Below are positions 1 to 5,090 of a DNA stretch of 5,402 bases, piece by piece. Location of the stretch: positions 4,787 through 10,188 of the forward strand of contig CARZYU010000002.1 of the NCBI GenBank assembly GCA_949113215.1, read 5' to 3'. Position 1 is the stretch's first letter. Every line of letters starts with the position of its first letter. The translations under genes were made by a program, and so were the position numbers. The notes beneath the pieces were generated by a model. That model ran no database searches and was not told the origin of the DNA. It worked only from the letters and a program-made list of their open reading frames with translations. The stretch is from an uncultured Bacilli bacterium. Lineage in GTDB: Bacteria; Bacillota_I; Bacilli_A; RF39; UBA660.

Positions 1-90
1 CACCCCCTGAGGGTAGCTTCCATAAAAAGAATAAAAAGGGGTTGGCTAGTGTGATACTAGCGACCAATTCGCCTAATTCCGAATTGGTGA
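1..90 (-). other. Structured 5' end of a minus-strand transcript (partial)
   Basis: The predicted minus-strand RNA opens with two tandem hairpins. The first pairs 81-88 with 63-70 (ACCAATTC/GAATTGGT, 8 bp, 10-nt loop). The second pairs 56-61 with 45-50 (GCTAGT/ACTAGC, 6 bp, 5-nt loop). They are followed by CAACCCC, a pyrimidine-rich stretch, and then CCCTCAGGGGG near the window edge, which could pair locally or with the earlier CCCC. No ribosome binding site with a convincing reading frame appears on this strand before the edge. It could be the leader of a divergent gene or the start of a non-coding RNA. It does not match any riboswitch consensus I can recall, and its identity is open. Confidence 0.4.
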
Positions 91-95
91 TTTAT

Positions 96-124
96 ATAAT
101 AATCGGTGAAGAGGGTTTTGTCAA
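96..124 (-). promoter_or_regulatory. Strong minus-strand promoter divergent from recG
   Basis: Read on the minus strand, a perfect -35 TTGACA (119-124) is followed by a 17-bp spacer and a -10 TATTAT (96-101, one mismatch to TATAAT). Transcription would start near 89-90 and run leftward out of the window, away from recG. The start point falls at the first base pairs of a hairpin. The product of this transcript is not in the window. The call rests on the match to the sigma-A consensus and the ideal spacing. Confidence 0.75.
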
Positions 125-224
125 CAAAAAAAGTGCTTTTTTTTGAAAAGTTTTTTTGAAGGAGAAAATCCTCTTTTTATTTCGATAAAATCGTAAGAAA
201 ACGATAAAAAGCATTCGTTTTTTC

Positions 225-253
225 TTTCCAAAAATTTGGTTTTATGGTATAAT
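225..253 (+). promoter_or_regulatory. recG promoter with extended -10
   Basis: The -10 TATAAT (248-253) is perfect and is preceded by TGG, giving an extended -10 (TGnTATAAT). The -35 TTTCCA (225-230, 4 of 6) sits 17 bp upstream. The start would be near 259-260, giving a leader of under 20 nt that is mostly the ribosome binding site. The AT-rich stretch between the divergent promoter and this one (about 125-224) contains runs of A and T and a small ATCGT/ACGAT hairpin, but no gene that I can see. Confidence 0.75.
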
Positions 254-276
254 AGCGACGAAGGAAGTGGGATAGT

Positions 277-2262
277 ATGGCAAAGCTGGAAGAAGTCAAA
301 GGAGTTGGGCCGAAATCCTTAGCGTTATTAAACAAAATAGGGATTCTTTCCATCGAAGATCTCGTGACACACTATCCTTTTCGTTATGATATTTTAAAAC
401 GAGGAAATCTAGGGGAAACAGACGATGGAGAGCACATCGTGATCGATGGTAAAGTTGAAAGTATTCCGATTTTACTCCGTTTTAAAGGTGGACTCAATAA
501 AATGAACTTCCGTTTTGTCACCAACAGTGGTGTCGTAGGAGTATCTATTTTCAACCGGGCCTTTTTAAAAACACATTTAGCTGTTGGAACAGGTGTTACG
601 GTTATCGGAAAACTTGATAAGAAGAAAAATGTGATTACGGCAGCGGATATCAAGATGGGTGTTCTTACCAATCAACAAAAGATCGAACCTGTTTATCATT
701 GTACCAGTGGACTTACCAATAAAAACTTATCGACTTACATCAACATGGCCCTTTTGACGTATGGAAGAGAAATTCCTAATTATTTTCAGGAGAAATATCA
801 ATTTTCCAATAAGAAAACCGCTTTAAATATCGTTCATAACCCTCCTACCATGGAGAAACTAAAGGAAGCAACAATTCGTCTAAAATACGAAGAATTGTTT
901 GCCTTTATGTTTAAAATCAACTATTTAAAGGAACGAAATCATAAGAATCATTTAGGGCTTTCCCATGAGATTGATTCTGATAAACTAGAAGAATTTATTG
1001 CGAAGATTCCTTTTGAATTAACCAAGGATCAACGAAAAGCAGTTGGAGAGATTGTGAAAGATTTAAATTCGAAAAGTCGCATGAATCGTTTGCTTCAAGG
1101 AGATGTCGGAAGCGGAAAAACGATCGTAGCTTTCATTTCGATGTATGCCAATTATCTGAGTGGTTATCAAAGTGCCCTGATGGCACCTACTGAGATCTTA
1201 GCAACCCAGCATTTTCATCATTTGGAAGAATTGTTGAAAGGAACAAAGGTGAATGCTGCTTTACTGACTGGATCGATGTCGAAAAAGGAAAAGGAGAAAG
1301 TCTATGACGGACTTAGAGATGGTTCCATTCAGATGATCATTGGAACCCATGCTTTGATTCAAGAAGAAGTCGAATATCAAAACTTAGGGTTGGTGATTAC
1401 CGATGAACAACATCGTTTTGGAGTCAATCAACGAGCTAATTTGCAAAACAAAGGAAAACGCCCAGATATTCTCTATATGAGTGCAACTCCTATTCCTAGA
1501 ACTTACGCTTTGACGATCTATGGTGATATGGATGTTTCCATCATCAAAGAAAGACCAAAAGGAAGAAAACCAATTAAGACCTATGTCAAAAGCAATGCCG
1601 AAATCAAGGAAGTTCTTTCGATGATGTACGAAGAACTAAAAAACAATCATCAAGTCTATGTGATTGCTCCTTTGATTGAAGAAAGTGAGTCTTCTGACCT
1701 TACAACGGTGGTAGAATTAAAAGATAAAATGAACTTAGCGTTTGGAAGTAAATACAAGATCGATATTGTACATGGTAAAATGACGGCTGCAGCGAAAGAT
1801 TGTATTATGAAAGATTTCAGTGAAAATAAAGTCAACATCTTAATTAGTACAACTGTGATCGAAGTAGGGGTGGATGTTCCAAATGCCACGATGATGGTTA
1901 TCTTTGATGCCAATCGTTTTGGACTTTCGACGTTACATCAATTACGAGGAAGAGTCGGTCGGGGAAGTGTAGAGTCCAGTTGTATTTTAATCAGTGATAC
2001 CGATACCAAACGTTTGGAAATTATGGAACAAACCAACGATGGATTTGAAATCAGTGAAGAAGATTTCAAATTACGTGGTCATGGTGATTTATTTGGAACC
2101 AAACAAAGTGGGGATATGACGTTTAAAATTGCCGATGTGAAACAGGATTACAAGATTTTACTTCAAGCAAAAGAGGATTCTTATGCTTATTTAACCAGTG
2201 AAGAATTTGAAAAAGAACCTCTCAAGGAATACTTCATTACGACAATTGAAGATGTCAAGTAA
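277..2262 (+). CDS. recG: ATP-dependent DNA helicase RecG
   Basis: RecG is a cytoplasmic superfamily 2 helicase that remodels stalled replication forks and Holliday junctions, driving branch migration and fork regression. The N-terminal part (about 1-240) is the wedge/OB-fold region that holds the junction; it begins with a helix-hairpin-helix-like KGVGPKSLALL. The helicase motifs are all present: Walker A GDVGSGKT (275-282), DEQH box (376-379), SATPIPRT (402-409), TTVIEVGVDVPNAT, and QLRGRVGR (555-562). The RecG-specific C-terminal segment reads F-KLRGHGDLFGTKQSG (597-612), with His where many homologues have Pro. The length of 661 residues is slightly below the usual ~680 but nothing is missing. 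The start follows AAGGAAG (261-267) at good spacing. It is a monocistronic gene with its own promoter; a strong small-RNA promoter starts only 20 bases after the stop. Intact and confidently identified. Confidence 0.98.
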   Translation: MAKLEEVKGVGPKSLALLNKIGILSIEDLVTHYPFRYDILKRGNLGETDDGEHIVIDGKVESIPILLRFKGGLNKMNFRFVTNSGVVGVSIFNRAFLKTHLAVGTGVTVIGKLDKKKNVITAADIKMGVLTNQQKIEPVYHCTSGLTNKNLSTYINMALLTYGREIPNYFQEKYQFSNKKTALNIVHNPPTMEKLKEATIRLKYEELFAFMFKINYLKERNHKNHLGLSHEIDSDKLEEFIAKIPFELTKDQRKAVGEIVKDLNSKSRMNRLLQGDVGSGKTIVAFISMYANYLSGYQSALMAPTEILATQHFHHLEELLKGTKVNAALLTGSMSKKEKEKVYDGLRDGSIQMIIGTHALIQEEVEYQNLGLVITDEQHRFGVNQRANLQNKGKRPDILYMSATPIPRTYALTIYGDMDVSIIKERPKGRKPIKTYVKSNAEIKEVLSMMYEELKNNHQVYVIAPLIEESESSDLTTVVELKDKMNLAFGSKYKIDIVHGKMTAAAKDCIMKDFSENKVNILISTTVIEVGVDVPNATMMVIFDANRFGLSTLHQLRGRVGRGSVESSCILISDTDTKRLEIMEQTNDGFEISEEDFKLRGHGDLFGTKQSGDMTFKIADVKQDYKILLQAKEDSYAYLTSEEFEKEPLKEYFITTIEDVK

Positions 2263-2282
2263 AAAAATCCTTGCAAATCAAA

Positions 2283-2311
2283 TTGACAAAAAATGGGAAT
2301 GTTAGTATGAT
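2283..2311 (+). promoter_or_regulatory. Strong promoter of a small RNA downstream of recG
   Basis: A perfect -35 TTGACA (2283-2288), a 17-bp spacer and a -10 TATGAT (2306-2311, 5 of 6) lie immediately after the recG stop. The expected start at about 2317-2318 coincides with the first base of a GC-rich hairpin. There is no ribosome binding site and reading frame between this promoter and the terminator at 2387-2408, so it appears dedicated to a short non-coding transcript. Confidence 0.8.
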
Positions 2312-2317
2312 TAAGGT

Positions 2318-2410
2318 GCGTGAGTAATCACGCTGATATCTCTCACGGTCTAAAGTGTGAGAGTATATTCAACCGAACCCCCTGAAGGAGCCTTATGGCT
2401 CCATTTTTGT
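2318..2410 (+). ncRNA. Putative stand-alone small RNA, about 93 nt
   Basis: The unit has its own promoter and intrinsic terminator and contains three stems. Hairpin 1 (2318-2323/2328-2333) is GCGTGA/TCACGC closed by a GTAA tetraloop of the GNRA type. Hairpin 2 (2340-2346/2357-2363) is CTCTCAC/GTGAGAG with a 10-nt loop, and can extend four pairs with one bulge. A single-stranded linker (2364-2386) contains AACCG and a C5 run. Hairpin 3 is the terminator. The loop sequence GGT (2347-2349), with the C that closes the stem, can pair with ACCG (2372-2375), so a pseudoknot is possible. C-rich unpaired stretches are typical of Gram-positive small RNAs that pair with ribosome binding sites, but no target is shown here. 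An orphaned riboswitch or attenuator is the alternative. I do not recognise the family; it is not tmRNA, RNase P, SRP RNA or a T-box by the motifs I know. Confidence 0.6.
2387..2408 (+). terminator. Intrinsic terminator of the small RNA
   Basis: A perfect 6-bp stem GGAGCC/GGCTCC (2387-2392/2397-2402) with a TTAT loop is followed by ATTTTT and further T-rich sequence. It would end the small RNA and also any transcript reading out of recG, which has no terminator of its own. Confidence 0.88.
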
Positions 2411-2440
2411 TTATTTTAAAAGATTTCAATCCTTTAAAAT

Positions 2441-2450
2441 ATTTTTAGGT
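2441..2450 (+). repeat. Left copy of a 10-bp direct repeat flanking the AbiE island
   Basis: ATTTTTAGGT occurs here and again at 4215-4224, both in intergenic DNA on either side of abiEi-abiEii. Sequence after both copies shares short blocks (TACTAA, then AATTT, then AAAATAA) in the same order. TAGGTAC is also repeated locally at 2446-2452 and 2458-2464. This could be a target-site duplication or the scar of an insertion, but in DNA this AT-rich chance similarity is possible. Confidence 0.3.
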
Positions 2451-2579
2451 ACTAAGCTAGGTACGAAAATTTAAAATAATACACAAAAATTGATGATTTT
2501 AGAGTATCGGAAATGATTTTTCAAAAGTAAATAAAATTACCAAGTTCTGAAAAAAATTTCTGATTCTTTTTCATTTTGT

Positions 2580-2608
2580 TTGACAAATCTAATGATAAAT
2601 GGTATAAT
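2580..2608 (+). promoter_or_regulatory. abiE operon promoter, full consensus
   Basis: TTGACA (2580-2585), a 17-bp spacer and TATAAT (2603-2608) are both perfect, and the -10 is extended (TGGTATAAT). Transcription would start near 2615, leaving a leader of about 23 nt containing AAGGAGG (2624-2630), 7 bases before the abiEi ATG. Such a strong promoter implies tight repression, consistent with the inverted repeat laid over it. Confidence 0.92.
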
Positions 2609-2625
2609 TTCATTAGATTTGTCAA
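2580..2625. promoter_or_regulatory. AbiEi operator: perfect 16-bp inverted repeat around the -10 box
   Basis: The left arm TTGACAAATCTAATGA (2580-2595) and the right arm (2610-2625) are exact reverse complements, 16 of 16 bases, separated by 14 bases that contain the -10 box. The left arm includes the whole -35 hexamer; the right arm covers the transcription start and touches the ribosome binding site. The arm centres are 30 bp apart, about three helical turns, so two bound proteins would lie on the same face. AbiEi antitoxins of characterised type IV systems repress their own operon by binding inverted repeats in the promoter; assigning this repeat to AbiEi is inference from that and from position. 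Confidence 0.85.
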
Positions 2626-2637
2626 GGAGGGATATAT

Positions 2638-3264
2638 ATGGATAAGATGACAATTAAAGATTTTAAGGGTGAAAGTAATATCGATATAATTAAATCTATT
2701 ATGAAAATGAATAATGGATATGTTACTTCAAAAGAACTATCTAATTTTGGAATTCATAGAATGTATCTTAATATTATGAAAGAAAAAAGTATGATAGAAA
2801 AAGTAGGCAATGGTATTTATATTGATTCAAGTAAGATAGAAGATAGTTATTTTGTTTTTGGACTTGGGCTTCCCAATATTATTTATTCACACATGACTGC
2901 ACTTTATTTTCAAGGTCTTTCTATTAAAGCTCCAAATGACAAGTTTGATATAACTGTTACTAATAATTATTTTAATTATAAAATAAAAAATCATAATGTG
3001 TTTTATGTTGATAAAGATGTTTATGAACTAGGACTAACAGAAGTTGAAACTCCTATGGGGAACAAAGTTAAAGCTTATGATATAGAAAGATGTATCTGTG
3101 ATATTATTAGATCTAAAAATAGAATGGATTCTGAACATGTTAAACATAGTATTAGAGAATATGTTAAAAGAAAAGACAAAGATCTAGTTAAACTATCAAA
3201 ATATGCAGAAAAGCTTGGTGTTAAAAAGGAAGTAATGGATTATGTGGTGATATTTTATGGATAG
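2638..3264 (+). CDS. abiEi: AbiEi family type IV antitoxin and transcriptional autorepressor
   Basis: AbiEi counteracts the AbiEii toxin without a stable protein complex and represses the abiE promoter. The protein has 208 residues. Residues about 15-63 form the winged helix typical of the family: a helical N-terminus, then GYVTSKELSNFGIHRMYL (27-44) as helix-turn-helix, then a wing-like segment ending GNGIYI (57-62). The rest is the C-terminal antitoxin domain, recognisable by the SHMTALYF segment and the YDIERCICDIIR segment before a basic helical tail. The ATG at 2638 follows AAGGAGG by 7 bases. The stop overlaps the start of abiEii by 8 bases, so the pair is translationally coupled. All six arginines are AGA and the gene is far more AT-rich than recG (13 G/C in bases 2641-2700 against 26 in recG bases 1081-1140), suggesting acquisition by transfer. 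The protein is complete. Confidence 0.92.
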   Translation: MDKMTIKDFKGESNIDIIKSIMKMNNGYVTSKELSNFGIHRMYLNIMKEKSMIEKVGNGIYIDSSKIEDSYFVFGLGLPNIIYSHMTALYFQGLSIKAPNDKFDITVTNNYFNYKIKNHNVFYVDKDVYELGLTEVETPMGNKVKAYDIERCICDIIRSKNRMDSEHVKHSIREYVKRKDKDLVKLSKYAEKLGVKKEVMDYVVIFYG

Positions 3265-4093
3265 TATGCAATTAAAAGATAAACTAAGAAATATTTCTAA
3301 AGAAAAGAATGTTGATTTTAATACATTACTTAGACTTTATATGTATGATAGATTTGTTGAAAGATTATCAAAAAGCAAATATAGAGAGAACTTTATCATA
3401 AAAGGTGGATTTTATTTAAGTACGTTATTTGGTGTAGAAAATAGAACTACTATGGATATAGATACAGCCTTTAAAAATGCAAATTTTAATGAAAAAGCAA
3501 TAGTTAAAATGATAAAAGAAATAGTTTCAATTAAAATAGACGATAATACTAAACTATCATATTTAGGAATAGCACCAATAAGAGATGAAGATGAATATGG
3601 TGGGTTTAGAGTAGATATTCAAGTTGAACTTGAAAATGTTAAAGAAAAATTCCATGTTGATATAGCTACAGGAGATCCAATCACACCAAAAGAAATAAGA
3701 TATAAGTACATTCCATTACTAGGAGATAATTATATAGATTTATATGCTTATAATATTGAAACAGTATTGGCTGAAAAGATAGAAACAATTCTTAGCAGGG
3801 TAGAATTAAATGGTAGAATGAGAGATTTCTATGATGTTTATTTCATATATACAAAAGATTGGGAAAATGTTAATAAGAAGCATTTTAATGAAGCATTATT
3901 AAAAACATTTGGTAAAAGAGATTATTGTGGTAATCCATTTGTAGCTATAGATCTTATACGAGATAGCGAATTAGTAAGAGCAAGATGGAAAAATTACCAA
4001 AGAAAATATGAATATGCCAAAGATATAAAATTTGATGATATATTAGATTGCATAGCAAAAATGATGGAACAAAGAGATCAAATAGTGATTTAG
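3257..4093 (+). CDS. abiEii: AbiEii family nucleotidyltransferase toxin (type IV TA)
   Basis: This is the toxin of the abiE module, a DNA polymerase beta-fold nucleotidyltransferase. Characterised members bind GTP or modify RNA and halt growth, giving abortive infection against phage. In 278 residues the expected motifs appear in order: KGGFYLS (49-55) for the G-G/S triphosphate motif, RTTMDIDTAF (63-72) with catalytic Asp67 and Asp69, VDIATGDPI (134-142) with the third acidic residue Asp135, and AEKIETIL (172-179) followed by RMRDFYDVY (187-195), the family's C-terminal signature. None of the key residues is missing, so it is probably active. The start at 3257 lies inside the end of abiEi with GGTGA (3246-3250) as a weak ribosome site; Met4 is an alternative. 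Sixteen of 18 arginines are AGA, as in abiEi and unlike recG. No dedicated terminator follows directly; the first clear one is at 4358. Confidence 0.94.
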   Translation: MDSMQLKDKLRNISKEKNVDFNTLLRLYMYDRFVERLSKSKYRENFIIKGGFYLSTLFGVENRTTMDIDTAFKNANFNEKAIVKMIKEIVSIKIDDNTKLSYLGIAPIRDEDEYGGFRVDIQVELENVKEKFHVDIATGDPITPKEIRYKYIPLLGDNYIDLYAYNIETVLAEKIETILSRVELNGRMRDFYDVYFIYTKDWENVNKKHFNEALLKTFGKRDYCGNPFVAIDLIRDSELVRARWKNYQRKYEYAKDIKFDDILDCIAKMMEQRDQIVI

Positions 4094-4102
4094 AGGTACC
4101 AT

Positions 4103-4202
4103 ATGGAAATGACATTTAGAAAAACAGGATGAACAAGAAGAAAGAATAAATGAAGTTGATAAATACATTATAGATTCCATTTCAAAATTAATCAGTTATT
4201 AA
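4103..4202 (+). pseudogene. Possible remnant of a small gene after abiEii
   Basis: Ten bases after the abiEii stop, an ATG (4103) opens only nine codons (MEMTFRKTG) before a stop at 4130-4132. A second frame is open across 4113-4202 and reads like a real charged, amphipathic C-terminus: DEQEERINEVDKYIIDSI, then SKLISY and a TAA. The two frames overlap, so a single indel could join them into a short protein tail. It has no good ribosome site. It may be the decayed end of a third gene carried with the AbiE module, or chance coding potential in AT-rich DNA. I cannot name a family. Confidence 0.25.
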
Positions 4203-4214
4203 AAATTTGATTTA

Positions 4215-4224
4215 ATTTTTAGGT
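4215..4224 (+). repeat. Right copy of the 10-bp direct repeat flanking the AbiE island
   Basis: ATTTTTAGGT is identical to 2441-2450. It is followed by TACTAA, and then AGTACCTA (4242-4249), which is the inverse complement of TAGGTACT at 2446-2453 beside the left copy. The two copies enclose abiEi, abiEii and the possible remnant frame and nothing else. Its role as an element boundary is inference. Confidence 0.3.
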
Positions 4225-4357
4225 GCGTAATTGATACTAAAAGTACCTATGTAAATTTTAGTAAATTAAAATAAACTTATATGCTCAAAACCCCTATAAA
4301 TAAAGTCGTTCTTTAATTTTATAAATGTTGATAAATCGGAATTAAGGCGTCTCTGAA
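4225..4357. other. AT-rich non-coding stretch with no gene seen
   Basis: This is the rest of the 374-base gap between abiEii and the HAD gene, up to the terminator. It holds a weak 6-bp inverted repeat CTAAAA/TTTTAG (4237-4242/4256-4261) and a short AACCCCTA. There is no promoter with acceptable hexamers and no open frame with a ribosome site on either strand. It may be the junction between the acquired AbiE island and host DNA. Confidence 0.5.
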
Positions 4358-4381
4358 GAGAGCGAAAGCTCTCATTTTTTT
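4358..4381 (+). terminator. Intrinsic terminator before the HAD gene
   Basis: A perfect 6-bp stem GAGAGC/GCTCTC (4358-4363/4368-4373) is capped by a GAAA tetraloop and followed by A and seven T residues (4375-4381). It is the first terminator after abiEii and would end the abiE transcript, though 265 bases away. CTCT (4351-4354) just upstream could pair with AGAG (4357-4360) as a competing fold, which leaves a regulated terminator possible. Confidence 0.88.
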
Positions 4382-4405
4382 GCTATGCAGTTAACAACGA
4401 TTATG

Positions 4406-4435
4406 TTGATCAAATTTGATTTTTATTGATAAAAT
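4406..4435 (+). promoter_or_regulatory. Probable promoter of the HAD gene
   Basis: TTGATC (4406-4411, 4 of 6) and TAAAAT (4430-4435, 5 of 6) are 18 bp apart, placing the start near 4442, about 26 bases before the ATG. It is weaker than the other promoters in the window but is well placed between the upstream terminator and the ribosome binding site. Confidence 0.5.
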
Positions 4436-4467
4436 GTTAGAAACAGGAAGTAAGGGGTGATTCAGAA

Positions 4468-4953
4468 ATGAGATACAAGAATAATCCTCGATTGGATAAA
4501 ATCCTTGTAAAAATGATCCAAAGAAAAGAGTCTTTTCCATTTGATCACTTTGATAATATATTATTTTTAGACTATGATGGAGTATTAATTACAAATGAGT
4601 CTTCTGTCTTTTCTAAATACTGTATGTCTAACTTAAATAACTTTTGTTTAAAACATCAATTTAAAATTGTAGTGATTAGTTCATGGCGAAAATATCTAGG
4701 ATATCAGGATATGTTGTATGGTGCAGGACTTGACCCTAAAATTGAAATACTAGGGAAAACGGATTGCTTAAATAGTACAAGAGAATTAGAAATAAAAAAA
4801 TATCTGTGGGAGCATCCATATCTTGATAAATTTATGATATTAGATGATGGCAATTTTTATGAATTAGAAAAATATCAGATAAAAACAGAATTTTCTTTTG
4901 GATTTGATGATAAAAAGTATCTTGAAGCGGAATTGCTGTTAAAAAATTTATAG
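4468..4953 (+). CDS. Small HAD-superfamily phosphatase-like protein
   Basis: A 161-residue soluble protein with the haloacid dehalogenase catalytic plan. Motif I is ILFLDYDGVL (31-40), with nucleophile Asp35 and acid/base Asp37. Motif II is VVISSWR (68-74), with Ser71 as the phosphate-binding residue. Further along are GKTD (96-99), REL-EI (105-109) and the acidic motif MILDDG (123-128), with Asp126/Asp127 as Mg2+ ligands. The SSWR and GKTD pairing resembles the HAD domain found in bacterial 'Swiss army knife' RNA-repair proteins, where a polynucleotide phosphatase role is predicted. Here it stands alone without ligase or kinase domains, so the substrate is unknown. The start follows AAGGGGTGA (4452-4460) at 7 bases. 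It is single, bounded by terminators on both sides. Arginine codons are mixed AGA/CGA, unlike the AbiE genes. The HAD assignment is firm; the RNA-repair link is weaker. Confidence 0.85.
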   Translation: MRYKNNPRLDKILVKMIQRKESFPFDHFDNILFLDYDGVLITNESSVFSKYCMSNLNNFCLKHQFKIVVISSWRKYLGYQDMLYGAGLDPKIEILGKTDCLNSTRELEIKKYLWEHPYLDKFMILDDGNFYELEKYQIKTEFSFGFDDKKYLEAELLLKNL

Positions 4954-4969
4954 GGGAAAAATATCTAAC

Positions 4970-5002
4970 AAGAAAAAGGCACTAATATAGTGGCTTTTTC
5001 TT
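4970..5002. terminator. Terminator after the HAD gene, possibly bidirectional
   Basis: AAGAAAAAG (4970-4978) and CACTA (4980-4984) pair with TAGTG (4988-4992) and CTTTTTCTT (4994-5002), a 14-bp stem with one G-G mismatch and a 3-nt loop. The A-rich left arm and T-rich right arm give U-tracts in either direction. It isolates the HAD gene from the metal-regulator operon. Confidence 0.85.
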
Positions 5003-5054
5003 AGTTGTAACGATGTACTTACAGTATATTTTTAAGAAAACAAATAATAATCTG

Positions 5055-5084
5055 TTGACAATTGAATGATCGTTCAACTATACT
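5055..5084 (+). promoter_or_regulatory. Promoter of the ArsR-family gene
   Basis: A perfect -35 TTGACA (5055-5060) and a -10 TATACT (5079-5084, 5 of 6) are 18 bp apart. The start would be near 5091. The spacer is filled by the first operator and the second lies at the start site, so the bound repressor would block polymerase directly. Confidence 0.85.
5062..5077. promoter_or_regulatory. ArsR/SmtB-type operator 1
   Basis: TTGAATGATCGTTCAA is a palindrome with one mismatched pair and fits the TGAA-N6-TTCA core bound by ArsR/SmtB/CadC repressors. It lies between the -35 and -10 hexamers. Confidence 0.82.
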
Positions 5085-5090
5085 GGTAAT

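Noticed and set aside
2..10. ACCCCCTGA shared with the small RNA at 2377-2385
   Set aside because: Only nine bases match, and the predicted transcript at the left edge runs on the opposite strand, so a common function is not supported.
70..82. TCGGAATTAGGCG on the minus strand resembles TCGGAATTAAGGCG at 4336-4349
   Set aside because: The match is short, needs a gap and lies in different structural contexts (a hairpin loop region against an unstructured stretch), so chance is likely.
131..147. A-run/T-run hairpin as a terminator between the divergent promoters
   Set aside because: The stem is almost all A-T with a 2-nt loop, no gene ends there, and homopolymer runs in AT-rich DNA give this by chance.
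384..671. Open frame on the minus strand inside recG (95 codons)
   Set aside because: It lies fully within the well-supported recG, has low-complexity composition rich in Thr, Pro and Ser, and has no recognisable motifs; it is a shadow frame.
1656..1913. Open frame on the minus strand inside recG (85 codons)
   Set aside because: It is antisense to the conserved helicase motifs of recG and has no family features; it is a shadow frame.
2307..2327. Six-codon frame (MIKVRE) at the start of the small-RNA unit, as a possible leader peptide
   Set aside because: Its ATG lies inside the -10 hexamer, upstream of the predicted start, so it would not be on the transcript.
4221..4236. AGGTGCGTAATTGATA resembles the 5' part of the small RNA (AGGTGCGT...TGATA, 2315-2338) as a collapsed second copy
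   Set aside because: The hairpin arm is missing, the following sequence does not align, and no promoter precedes it; the resemblance is too slight to claim a duplicate.
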